This document shows positions 25,508 to 32,743 of a stretch of 64,000 nt of DNA, piece by piece. The notes beneath the pieces were generated by a model. That model was not told the DNA's origin and made no database searches. It worked only from the letters and a program-made list of their open reading frames with translations. Position 1 is the stretch's first letter. Every line of letters starts with the position of its first letter. This stretch comes from an uncultured Hyphomicrobium sp. (lineage in GTDB: Bacteria; Pseudomonadota; Alphaproteobacteria; Rhizobiales; Hyphomicrobiaceae): positions 124,001 through 188,000 of the forward strand of contig CAKTFJ010000004.1 in the NCBI GenBank assembly GCA_934555825.1. The letters run 5' to 3'. Position numbers and translations under genes: made by a program.

Positions 25508-26257
25508 ATGCATGACGGAATGCCAGAATACACGAGACGGATAAAGCGCGCGCTTCGGCGCAAGGCGTGGGCGGGGTTCGATGCGCTGGTCTCCGTGTTT
25601 CCGGTGTCGTGGCGCGAGCGAGCCGAGCCCTATGCGCGCTATCTCGACATGCTGGTTCTGGATCATCTCGTGATCCGGCTTGCTTTTCCGAACCGTCATC
25701 GGCTCTCGGACGAAGCTTGGCGTGCTGCGCAGCCTCTCCCGCATCAGGTGCGCGATTTTGCGCGGCGTGGGGTGAAGACCGTCGTCAATCTCCGGGCGCA
25801 ACCGCAGTCGTCGAGCTACCTCTACGAAGCCGCCGCGTGCCGCAAGGCCGGGCTGAAACTCGTCGACTACCGCATTCGCTCACGCGCCGCGCCGAGCCGG
25901 GAGGAAGTGCTCGGCGCCCGCGATCTGTTTGCGGGCCTCGAATATCCGATCCTTATTCATTGCAAGTCAGGCGCCGACCGAGCGGGGCTCATGAGCGCGC
26001 TCTACATGCATACGCGCCAGGGCGTGCCGATTGCGGAAGCGCGCCACCAACTGTCTTTGAGGTACGGGCACATCCGCCAAGCCGACACGGGCGTCCTTGA
26101 CGATTTCTTCGATGCGTACGTGGCGTATGCCGAGAAGACGCCCATCGATTTCTACACATGGGTCGAGACGGTCTACGATCCCGAGCACCTCACGGCGGAG
26201 CATCATTCCAAGCGTTGGGCGAACCGGCTGGTCGACAAGGTGTTCCGCCGCGAATAG
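25508..26257 (+). CDS. protein tyrosine/dual-specificity phosphatase-like protein
   Basis: A 249-residue Cys-based phosphatase. The P-loop 'HCKSGADR' (H151, C152, R158) is an exact HCx5R motif, and the fold around it ('VKTVVNLRAQPQSSSYLYE' region, then 'LVDYRIRSRAAPSREEV') matches bacterial dual-specificity or PTP-like proteins. No signal peptide or membrane helix is visible, so it should be cytoplasmic. The substrate may be a protein, a phosphoinositide-like lipid or a lipid A/Kdo intermediate: it sits between the kdtA-lpxK operon and msbA, and relatives with similar P-loops act on phospholipid head groups. This is inference from position. The ATG at 25508 is used; ATG at 25520 is an alternative. 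Confidence 0.85.
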   Translation: MHDGMPEYTRRIKRALRRKAWAGFDALVSVFPVSWRERAEPYARYLDMLVLDHLVIRLAFPNRHRLSDEAWRAAQPLPHQVRDFARRGVKTVVNLRAQPQSSSYLYEAAACRKAGLKLVDYRIRSRAAPSREEVLGARDLFAGLEYPILIHCKSGADRAGLMSALYMHTRQGVPIAEARHQLSLRYGHIRQADTGVLDDFFDAYVAYAEKTPIDFYTWVETVYDPEHLTAEHHSKRWANRLVDKVFRRE

Positions 26258-26284
26258 CGGCGCCGGCGGGACGGATGCTCTCTA

Positions 26285-28135
26285 TCAGTTGAGCGGCAAT
26301 CCGGCCGGCGAGCTTTCGGGATCGGCCTCTTCCGTCAACAGCTGCGCGCGCACGAGCCTCGCATACGCGCCACCCTTCGCGATCAGATCCGCATGCGTGC
26401 CTTTTTCGACGATCGTGCCCGCATCCATCACGCAGATGAGATCCGCGTTCTGAACCGTCGACAACCGGTGCGCGATAACGATCGTGGTCCGCTCGCGCGT
26501 AAATGCGGCGAGCGCTTCCTGCACGAGGCGTTCCGACTGTGTATCGAGGGCACTGGTCGCCTCGTCCAGAAGCAGGATCGGCGCATTTTTGAGGATGGCG
26601 GACGCGAGCGCGAGACGCTGGCGCTGACCACCGGAAAGCCGGACACCCCGATCGCCAATCACGGTGTCGTAACCCTGCGGCTGACTCAGAATGAACTCGT
26701 GTGCGGCGGCGGCCTTGGCGGCGGCCACGATGTCCTCGTCCGTCGCGTCGAGCTTGCCGAGCGCGATGTTGGCGCGGATCGTGTCGTCGAACAGCGTCAC
26801 GTCCTGGCTGACGAGCGCGATTGCGCCGCGTAACGACGACAGCGTCACCTCGCGAATATCCTGACCATCGATGCGGATGGCGCCGGCCGTCACGTCGAAC
26901 AGGCGCGGCACCAGATTGACGATGGTCGACTTGCCCGCTCCGGACCGGCCGACGAGCGCAACGGTCTGGCCGCCTTCCACCTTGAGATCGAAATCCGTCA
27001 CGGCCTGTAGATCTTCCTGGCCGTAGTGGAACGAGATGCGGTCGAAGGCCACGGCGCCCTTGTCGAGCACAAGCGGCTTTGCACCCGGCAGATCCTTCGT
27101 TTTCGGCTGCTCGTCGAGCACACCGTAAATGCTGTCGAGCGCGGCGAGGCCTTCCTGCACGCGCGTCATGAGGCCGCCGACAGCTTTCAGCGGCTGGGCG
27201 GCCATCAGCAGCGCCGCCGTCAGGCCCATGAAATCGCCGACCGTCGCCGCGCCGCTCGAAATCCGCCAATAGGCCACCCAGATCACGCCGGCGACCGCAA
27301 CGCCTGCAAGCCCTTCGAGAATCGATTCGAGGCGCGCCTTGGCGGATACGACCTTGAGCTTAAGGCGATAGACCTCCTCGAAGCTGCGGCTCACGCGGTC
27401 GGCCGCGTAATCCTCAAGACGAAAGGTTTTGATCAACCGCGTTGCGCCGAGCTTCTCGGCGAGCAGCGACGTCATGCCTCCGAGTTCGGCCTGGGTGCGG
27501 CTCGCATTGCGGCGGACGCGCCGCGCGATGGTCGAGATCGGTACTGCCGCGAAGGGATAGACGCCCAGCACGACGAGCGAGATCATCCAGTCGAGATAGA
27601 ACATCGCGCCCACGAGCACGACGACGGACATCATGTCCCTCAGCACGGAATTGATCGAGGCGTGGGCGGCCTGCTGAATGAACTGGATGTCGTTCGTCAG
27701 CTTCGACATCAGCCGGCCGGGTGTGTCGCGTGTCAGGCGCGCATAGTCGGCGTTGATCATATGGCGGAACGTGACGTTCTGCATGTCGACGCCAACCTCA
27801 AGCATGACGCGGTTGGTCGCCACCGTTTGCGTATAGAGGAAGATGCCGCGGGCCGCCGTGACGACGATGATCGCCCCCAGCACCCACGGAAGCCAGGTGA
27901 CGTCACCTTCGAGAAGATTGTCGAACGAGAACTTGATGACGACGGGATAAGCGCCGGTTGCAAGCGAAAGGGCGGCCGTCAGAAGAAGGATGACGAAAAG
28001 CTCACGCCAGCGCGGGCGGAGCCAATCGTTGATGAAGCGAGAAAGCAACAGACGCGAATGCGCGTCGAAGGCAAAGCGCGCTTTCTTCCGAGGCCCGGAC
28101 GGCGTCTCGGGGGAGGCTTCTTTCGTCTTCGACAT
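26285..28135 (-). CDS. msbA: MsbA-type lipid A exporter (ABC transporter, fused permease-ATPase)
   Basis: A 616-residue half-transporter: six membrane helices (about residues 45-320) followed by an ATPase with Walker A 'GRSGAGKST' (396-404), ABC signature 'LSGGQRQR' (500-507), Walker B 'LLLDEATSALD' and the switch His in 'IAHRLST'. Works as a homodimer. MsbA flips core-lipid A across the inner membrane; the assignment to lipid A rather than another amphipathic substrate rests on its closeness to lpxK and kdtA. The N-terminal 25 residues are basic and Pro-rich. It converges on the phosphatase gene, 27 bp apart, and follows a DUF4170 gene on the same strand. Confidence 0.9.
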   Translation of the reverse strand: MSKTKEASPETPSGPRKKARFAFDAHSRLLLSRFINDWLRPRWRELFVILLLTAALSLATGAYPVVIKFSFDNLLEGDVTWLPWVLGAIIVVTAARGIFLYTQTVATNRVMLEVGVDMQNVTFRHMINADYARLTRDTPGRLMSKLTNDIQFIQQAAHASINSVLRDMMSVVVLVGAMFYLDWMISLVVLGVYPFAAVPISTIARRVRRNASRTQAELGGMTSLLAEKLGATRLIKTFRLEDYAADRVSRSFEEVYRLKLKVVSAKARLESILEGLAGVAVAGVIWVAYWRISSGAATVGDFMGLTAALLMAAQPLKAVGGLMTRVQEGLAALDSIYGVLDEQPKTKDLPGAKPLVLDKGAVAFDRISFHYGQEDLQAVTDFDLKVEGGQTVALVGRSGAGKSTIVNLVPRLFDVTAGAIRIDGQDIREVTLSSLRGAIALVSQDVTLFDDTIRANIALGKLDATDEDIVAAAKAAAAHEFILSQPQGYDTVIGDRGVRLSGGQRQRLALASAILKNAPILLLDEATSALDTQSERLVQEALAAFTRERTTIVIAHRLSTVQNADLICVMDAGTIVEKGTHADLIAKGGAYARLVRAQLLTEEADPESSPAGLPLN

Positions 28136-28165
28136 TCCGTGTGGGGCTCCAGATCCAAGCCGGGC

Positions 28166-28444
28166 TTACGCGACGGCTTTGCCTCCCGAATGGGACTCGG
28201 CACCGTTCTGATTAGGCTCCAACAGGCGATGCATATGGACGATAAAATAGCGCATTGCGGCGTTGTCCACGGTCTTCTGGGCCGCGGCCTTCCAAGCCGT
28301 ATAGGCTTCCGCGTAATTGGGGAAAATTCCCACGATATCCAGGCTCTCGAGGTCGCGGAACTCCAAGCCATCGAGTGACTCGAGCTCGCCGCCGAATACG
28401 AGATGCAGTAGCTGCTTGGGAGCTTTTTCCCGCTCACCGCTCAT
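28166..28444 (-). CDS. DUF4170 domain-containing protein
   Basis: A 92-residue protein of the DUF4170 family: 'LHLVFGGELESLDGLEFRDL' opens the domain and 'VGIFPNYAEAYTAWKAAAQKTVDNA' (abridged) is its central helix, ending 'YFIVHMHRLLEP'. The family is small, restricted mostly to alphaproteobacteria and usually coded next to lipid A genes, as here, 30 bp ahead of msbA. It has no signal peptide. It is probably the first gene of the msbA transcript; its role is unknown. Confidence 0.88.
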   Translation of the reverse strand: MSGEREKAPKQLLHLVFGGELESLDGLEFRDLESLDIVGIFPNYAEAYTAWKAAAQKTVDNAAMRYFIVHMHRLLEPNQNGAESHSGGKAVA

Positions 28445-28958
28445 GCGCGCAATCCTCTTCCGTCCAAAGTGTGGCCGCCCGATGCCGCCTGCCCCTTCCT
28501 GCCCGATCCCTCGCGCAGGTTCAAGGCTCGCGGCAGGCCTCCGAAGGCATTTCCGTTCGCGAAAGGAGCATGAAGATACGGGCCGTTAACGAGATTCTTT
28601 AACAGGATATCCAACCTCATGTGGCATTGTCGCAGAAGGGTCGCGCAGACGGCCTCTCAGAAGTCATCAGGGCAAGAACGTTAGGCCGGCGCGGATCATG
28701 GGGGGACCCATTCCGCGCCGAAGTTCTTTGTCGGGCCGCCAGAGGGACCAGACGCCCGCTCCCCCCTCGCCGGCGCGAATCGCCCGAACATGGCGCTCTC
28801 CGCGCGGCGCGGCCGTATCGCGCCCCTGCTCTGCCCAAGCGTGCGGCACCCTCTGACATCCCATTGCGCAGGACCTCGACGGATCGGCGTTGCCGCCCGT
28901 GGCCGCGTTCGCTAGCGTTGGGGCGAACCCTTCCACGGCAGAGAACCGAACGGCCCTG
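28445..28958. other. 514-bp divergent intergenic region
   Basis: A long gap between the divergent DUF4170-msbA unit and the acyl-CoA synthetase gene. I see no coding frame with a credible start and conserved look. Part of it (28570-28602) is a ten-codon frame with AAGGAG upstream, not enough to call a gene. GTTAAC...TTTAAC at 28584-28605 gives an AT-rich island likely belonging to a promoter. Confidence 0.4.
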
Positions 28959-30587
28959 ATGAGCGAAAATCCCTACGCAACCGGCCTCGACAAAAATCCG
29001 GCGAACTATCAGCCCCTCTCCCCCCTCGGCCTTCTGGAGCGGGCGGCGGCCGTTTATCCAGAACACACTGCAATCATTCACGGGAGCCAGCGGACGAACT
29101 ACGCCACGTTCTATGCCCGGAGCCGGAGACTAGCCTCCGCGCTTGCCCGGCGCGGCATCTCACCGGGCGACACGGTTTCGGTCATGCTCTCCAACACGCC
29201 GGCGATGCTCGAAGCTCACTACGGCGTGCCGATGACGGGCGCTGTGTTGCATTGCCTCAATACGCGGCTTGATCCGCCGATCCTCGCCTTCCAGCTCGAC
29301 CATGCGGAGAGCAAAGTGCTGATCACGGACCGAGAGTTTTCCGGCCCTATCAAGGAGGCGCTTTTGCTCGCCTCCGTCAAACCGCTCGTGATCGACTACA
29401 ACGATCTCGAGTTTCCCCAAACCGGCGCCGCACTGTCGGACCTCGACTACGAAGCGTTCGTGGCAGAGGGCGATCCCGAGTTCGATTGGCGCAAACCCGA
29501 CGACGAGTGGGAGGCCATCAGCCTCAACTACACGTCGGGCACGACGGGGAACCCGAAGGGCGTCGTCTATCATCACCGCGGGGCCGCGCTGATGTGCTAC
29601 GCGAACACCATCGCCACAGGTATGGTCCGCCATCCGGTCTATCTGTGGACGCTGCCGATGTTCCACTGCAACGGCTGGTGCTTCCCGTGGACGCTGTCGC
29701 TGGTGGCGGGCACACACGTCTGCCTGCGCTGGGTGCGCGCCAAGGCGATGTACGACGCCATCGTCGATCACAAAGTTACCAACCTTTCGGGCGCACCGAT
29801 CGTGATGGCGACGCTTCTCAACGCGAGCGACGAGGAGAAGCGCGAGATCACGCACCGCGTATCGTTCAACCACGCAGCCGCACCGCCGCCGGAGTCGGTG
29901 ATGGCGCGCATGAACGAGGCGGGCTTCGCGCTGACGCATCTCTACGGGCTGACCGAAACCTACGGACCTGCGACGCTCAACGAATGGCACAGCGCGTGGG
30001 ACGATCTGCCCAAGGCCGAGAAGGATGTGCGGCGGGCGCGGCAAGGGGTGCGCTACCCGGCTCTTGAAGGGCTCACCGTTATGGACCCCACGACGATGAC
30101 GCAGGTGCCCGCAGATGGCGAGACGCTGGGGGAGGTCATGTTCCGCGGTAACATCGTCATGAAAGGGTATCTGAAAAACCCTGAAGCGACGGCGGAGGCA
30201 TTTGCGGGCGGCTGGTTCCATTCCGGCGATCTCGGCGTGCTGCATCCGGACGGCTACATTCAGCTCAAGGATCGCTCCAAAGACGTCATCATCTCGGGCG
30301 GCGAGAACATCTCCTCGATCGAAGTCGAGGACGTCCTTTACAAGCACCCCGCGGTGGCGCTCTGCGCAGTCGTGGCCAAGCCCGACGACAAGTGGGGCGA
30401 GACGCCGTGCGCATTCATCGAGCTCAAGCCCGGAACGAACGCAACGGCGGACGAAATGATTGGTTGGTGTCGCGAGCGGCTCGCGCATTACAAGGCGCCA
30501 CGCCACATCGTTTTTACCGAGGTGCCGAAAACGTCGACCGGCAAAGTGCAGAAGTTCAAGCTGCGGGAACTCGCGAAAGACGCATAA
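28959..30587 (+). CDS. acyl-CoA synthetase (AMP-forming)
   Basis: A 542-residue ANL-superfamily ligase. P-loop 'YTSGTTGNPKG' at 191-201, 'GLTETYGPATL' (motif A5), 'WFHSGDLGVLHPDGYIQLKDR' region and the C-terminal catalytic lysine K529 in 'TSTGKVQKF'. It activates a carboxylic acid to acyl-AMP then acyl-CoA in the cytoplasm. The sequence resembles medium-chain and methylmercaptopropionate-CoA ligases (AlkK/DmdB type), with 'TLPMFHCNGWCFPWTLS' typical of that branch; the exact substrate cannot be fixed. ATG at 28959 begins the conserved N-terminus; the further upstream in-frame ATG at 28890 adds unconserved sequence. Single-gene unit. Confidence 0.92.
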   Translation: MSENPYATGLDKNPANYQPLSPLGLLERAAAVYPEHTAIIHGSQRTNYATFYARSRRLASALARRGISPGDTVSVMLSNTPAMLEAHYGVPMTGAVLHCLNTRLDPPILAFQLDHAESKVLITDREFSGPIKEALLLASVKPLVIDYNDLEFPQTGAALSDLDYEAFVAEGDPEFDWRKPDDEWEAISLNYTSGTTGNPKGVVYHHRGAALMCYANTIATGMVRHPVYLWTLPMFHCNGWCFPWTLSLVAGTHVCLRWVRAKAMYDAIVDHKVTNLSGAPIVMATLLNASDEEKREITHRVSFNHAAAPPPESVMARMNEAGFALTHLYGLTETYGPATLNEWHSAWDDLPKAEKDVRRARQGVRYPALEGLTVMDPTTMTQVPADGETLGEVMFRGNIVMKGYLKNPEATAEAFAGGWFHSGDLGVLHPDGYIQLKDRSKDVIISGGENISSIEVEDVLYKHPAVALCAVVAKPDDKWGETPCAFIELKPGTNATADEMIGWCRERLAHYKAPRHIVFTEVPKTSTGKVQKFKLRELAKDA

Positions 30588-30611
30588 AAAAGCTCGGCCA
30601 AACGTGCCGAG
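30586..30611 (-). terminator. intrinsic terminator on the minus strand
   Basis: Read on the minus strand, CTCGGC (30611-30606) pairs with GCCGAG (30598-30593) around a 7-base loop and is followed by CTTTTTT (30592-30586), a good Rho-independent terminator. It overlaps the stop codon of the plus-strand acyl-CoA synthetase gene, so it would stop transcripts coming leftwards from the DUF465 gene (stop at 30913) or an unannotated RNA. Confidence 0.6.
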
Positions 30612-30912
30612 GGTGAGCGCATATGCGCGACGATGGAGCGTCGTCGCCCTCGTCGTTTCAGCGTCCGATCGGAGAATGCAAAACCAGCGGCGAGGAAATG
30701 CGCTCCCTCGCGTTCCGAGAATGCTAACCGACCCACAAAGAGGCTGCAGGCCCGTCCCGCCGACGGCACGAATAGGCGTTTCGCCGAAGATGCCCGACGT
30801 CTCATGCCCGCATACCTGACCGACCGGAAGGCAGACCGGCCTAAAAGGCGCCGGTTCGTCTTCCGGTTACGGCCGATGCGACGTGTGGTTGGGAAAACCC
30901 CTGTGTTTTACG
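30612..30912. other. 301-bp gap bounded by a minus-strand terminator
   Basis: No convincing gene. Reading frames exist on both strands but they are Arg/Ser-rich, lack ribosome-binding sites and look like artefacts of GC-rich DNA. Two imperfect copies of CGATCGGAGAATGC/CGTTCCGAGAATGC occur at about 30665 and 30712. The terminator at 30586-30611 means a minus-strand transcript covers this gap, presumably the 3' untranslated part of the DUF465 mRNA or an independent small RNA. Confidence 0.35.
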
Positions 30913-31089
30913 TCAGTGGCGTGTTCGCACTTCGAGCCGAACAATCTCGTCCTTCAGCTTCAGTTTTTCTTGCTTAAGCCGACGGATCATCAGGTCGTCC
31001 GAACCGGGTCGTGACGTCTCCTCTTCGATCCGGCGTTCAAGTTGCCGGTGCTTCTCTGAGAGTTCCTGAAGATGAGCCGAAAGCGCCAT
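30913..31089 (-). CDS. DUF465 (YdcH-like) protein, copy 1
   Basis: A 58-residue coiled-coil protein of the DUF465/YdcH family: 'LQELSEKHRQLERRIEEE' then 'DDLMIRRLKQEKLKLKDEIVRLE', a helical hairpin with the family's 'IRRLKxxKLxLKDxI' core. The ATG at 31089 is preceded by a perfect AGGAGG. The family has no established function. It is divergent from a second DUF465 gene at 31348, and the two share about a third of their residues, so they are old paralogues. The start at 31179 sometimes possible in this frame has no ribosome-binding site. Confidence 0.85.
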   Translation of the reverse strand: MALSAHLQELSEKHRQLERRIEEETSRPGSDDLMIRRLKQEKLKLKDEIVRLEVRTRH

Positions 31090-31347
31090 CCTGACCTCCT
31101 TTTCAGAGTTGAAGACAGTAGTATTGTTACAGATATGCCACGGATTGTCCATTGGAAGGGGTGGGTGCCAAAGGTACACGTTGAACGATTTCTTTACCGC
31201 GAACGTCTTGCTCGCGCCGTTTTATGCAAAGCCATTCGCGCACTCATTGTCCGACTTGCTTGCGGAACATAATGTTTAAGCCGATATTCCCTTCGTCGAG
31301 CAGGGTACGCGGGGTCCCCGGCAACGCTGCCGGCTGACCTTCGAGCA

Positions 31348-31563
31348 GTGAGCGACATGCAGCGGCAAAACGACAGGGAGCTTCGAGACGAACTCGTGCA
31401 GCTTCGGAGTGAGCACCGGGCTCTCGACGACGAGATTTCGACGCTTGAAGCCGACGGCGCGATCGATCAACTGACGATCCGCCGGTTGAAGAAAAAGAAG
31501 CTCGCCCTCAAGGACCAGATCACCAAGATCGAGGACCAGCTTCTGCCCGATATTATCGCCTAG
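31348..31563 (+). CDS. DUF465 (YdcH-like) protein, copy 2
   Basis: A 71-residue (68 from the ATG at 31357) helical-hairpin protein of the DUF465 family, with 'DELVQLRSEHRALDDEISTLE' type first helix (abridged) and 'IDQLTIRRLKKKKLALKDQITKIED' (abridged) second helix. GTG at 31348 and ATG at 31357 are both possible starts. Two DUF465 genes followed by purEK and rpsU is a familiar order in related bacteria; here a DNA repair pair and an L,D-transpeptidase gene intervene. Its stop codon is part of a 12-bp palindrome TAGAGCGCTCTA. Confidence 0.85.
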   Translation: MSDMQRQNDRELRDELVQLRSEHRALDDEISTLEADGAIDQLTIRRLKKKKLALKDQITKIEDQLLPDIIA

Positions 31564-31572
31564 AGCGCTCTA
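31561..31572. repeat. 12-bp palindrome resembling the collapsed arms of the 104-bp repeat
   Basis: TAGAGCGCTCTA is a perfect palindrome. It equals the outer arm of hairpin 1 of the 104-bp element (TAGAGCG...CGCTCTA) with the interior removed, and overlaps the stop codon of the DUF465 gene. It may be a remnant of the repeat or a coincidence. Confidence 0.3.
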
Positions 31573-31722
31573 CTCGACGTCTGTTCTTCTCAGGCAGAAT
31601 TGCCGTTCGTCCGTCTTCCAAGCGAACCTGCTGGCGATCAGGTCGAACCGACCGCGTAATGGACGCGTTTACGGAGCGTATTGCCGGCGCCGGGGCGGCA
31701 GCGATTTCAAGGTGTTCGGTTC

Positions 31723-32739
31723 ATGCGTTCCGCGGCCGTCGACCAGTGGCTCTATCCAACGGACCGCGGGCTTTATTGCGCGCCAGCCGACGTCTACGTC
31801 GACCCTGCGCGTCCGGTCGAACGCGCTATCGTCACGCATGGGCATAGTGACCATGCGCGTGCCGGGCACGGAGCCGTGCTCGCCACACCCGAAACCGTCG
31901 AGGTCATGAAGCTCCGGCTCGGCGCGGACGGAGCAGGACGCTTCGAAGGCGCGGCATACGGCGAGGTTCGCAATCTCGATGGTGTCGCCGTTCGCCTCGT
32001 ACCGGCTGGGCACGTCCTCGGCTCCGCGCAGGTGGTGCTCGAATGGCGGGGACAACGCGCCGTCGTGTCCGGCGATTACAAACGCGCGGCGGATCCCACA
32101 TGCGCCCCGTTCAAACTCGTGCCGTGCGACGTGTTCGTCACGGAGGCGACGTTCGCGCTGCCCGTGTTCCGGCATGAACCGGCCGAGCGGGAGGTCGGCC
32201 GCCTCCTCGCCTCGCTTGCGCGGAACCCCGAGCGCACGCATCTCGTCGGCGCTTATGGGCTTGGCAAAGCTCAGCGTGTGATGCGGCTTGCGCGCGATGC
32301 CGGCTACGATGCGCCAATTTATCTTCATGGCGCGCTTGTCGAGATGACGGCGCTTTACGAACGGCTCGGCATCGCGCTCGGCGACGTGCGGCCCGTGCCG
32401 CTGGACGCAAAGCCTGCCGATTTCGCGGGCGCGCTCGTGCTCTGTCCGCCGTCGGCGCTCGGCGATCGTTGGTCGCGCCGCTTTGCCGATCCGGTGACGG
32501 CGTTTGCCTCCGGGTGGATGCGGATCCGGGGACGCATCCGGCAGGCAGGCGTCGAGTTGCCGCTCGTTATTTCAGACCATGCGGATTGGCCGGACCTGAT
32601 CGCGACCGTGATGGAGACCGGCGCTGACGACGTGTGGGTGACGCACGGCCGTGACGACGCCCTTGTCTACGAGTTGGCGCGGCGCGGGCGAAAGGCACGC
32701 GCGCTTTCTCTGGTCGGCTTCGAGGACGAGGGAGAGTAG
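31723..32739 (+). CDS. ligase-associated MBL-fold DNA exonuclease
   Basis: A 338-residue metallo-beta-lactamase/beta-CASP-like nuclease of the ligase-associated DNA damage response type. Zinc motif 'HGHSDH' at residues 39-44, followed by 'PAGHVLGSAQ' and 'VVSGDYKRAADP', both typical of the SNM1/CPSF73-like nucleases, and 'ISDHADWPDL' near the C-terminus. It should process DNA ends for the ligase encoded 4 bp downstream. The ATG at 31723 has AAGGTG upstream. In many bacteria this pair stands in a four-gene cluster with an Lhr-like DEXH helicase and the phosphoesterase PdeM; neither is here. Confidence 0.92.
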   Translation: MRSAAVDQWLYPTDRGLYCAPADVYVDPARPVERAIVTHGHSDHARAGHGAVLATPETVEVMKLRLGADGAGRFEGAAYGEVRNLDGVAVRLVPAGHVLGSAQVVLEWRGQRAVVSGDYKRAADPTCAPFKLVPCDVFVTEATFALPVFRHEPAEREVGRLLASLARNPERTHLVGAYGLGKAQRVMRLARDAGYDAPIYLHGALVEMTALYERLGIALGDVRPVPLDAKPADFAGALVLCPPSALGDRWSRRFADPVTAFASGWMRIRGRIRQAGVELPLVISDHADWPDLIATVMETGADDVWVTHGRDDALVYELARRGRKARALSLVGFEDEGE

Positions 32740-32743
32740 CCCT

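Noticed and set aside
28570..28602. ten-codon reading frame with AAGGAG upstream
   Set aside because: Too short and without relatives to compare; the ribosome-binding-like sequence is likely chance in an AT-poor genome.
28584..28605. CtrA-like box (TTAA...TTAA)
   Set aside because: The two TTAA are separated by 9 bases; the CtrA consensus needs 7, so I do not call it.
31247..31275. promoter upstream of the second DUF465 gene (TTGTCC...CATAAT)
   Set aside because: Spacing is only 15 bases and the -10 match is poor; a promoter is expected in this gap but this pair is not convincing.
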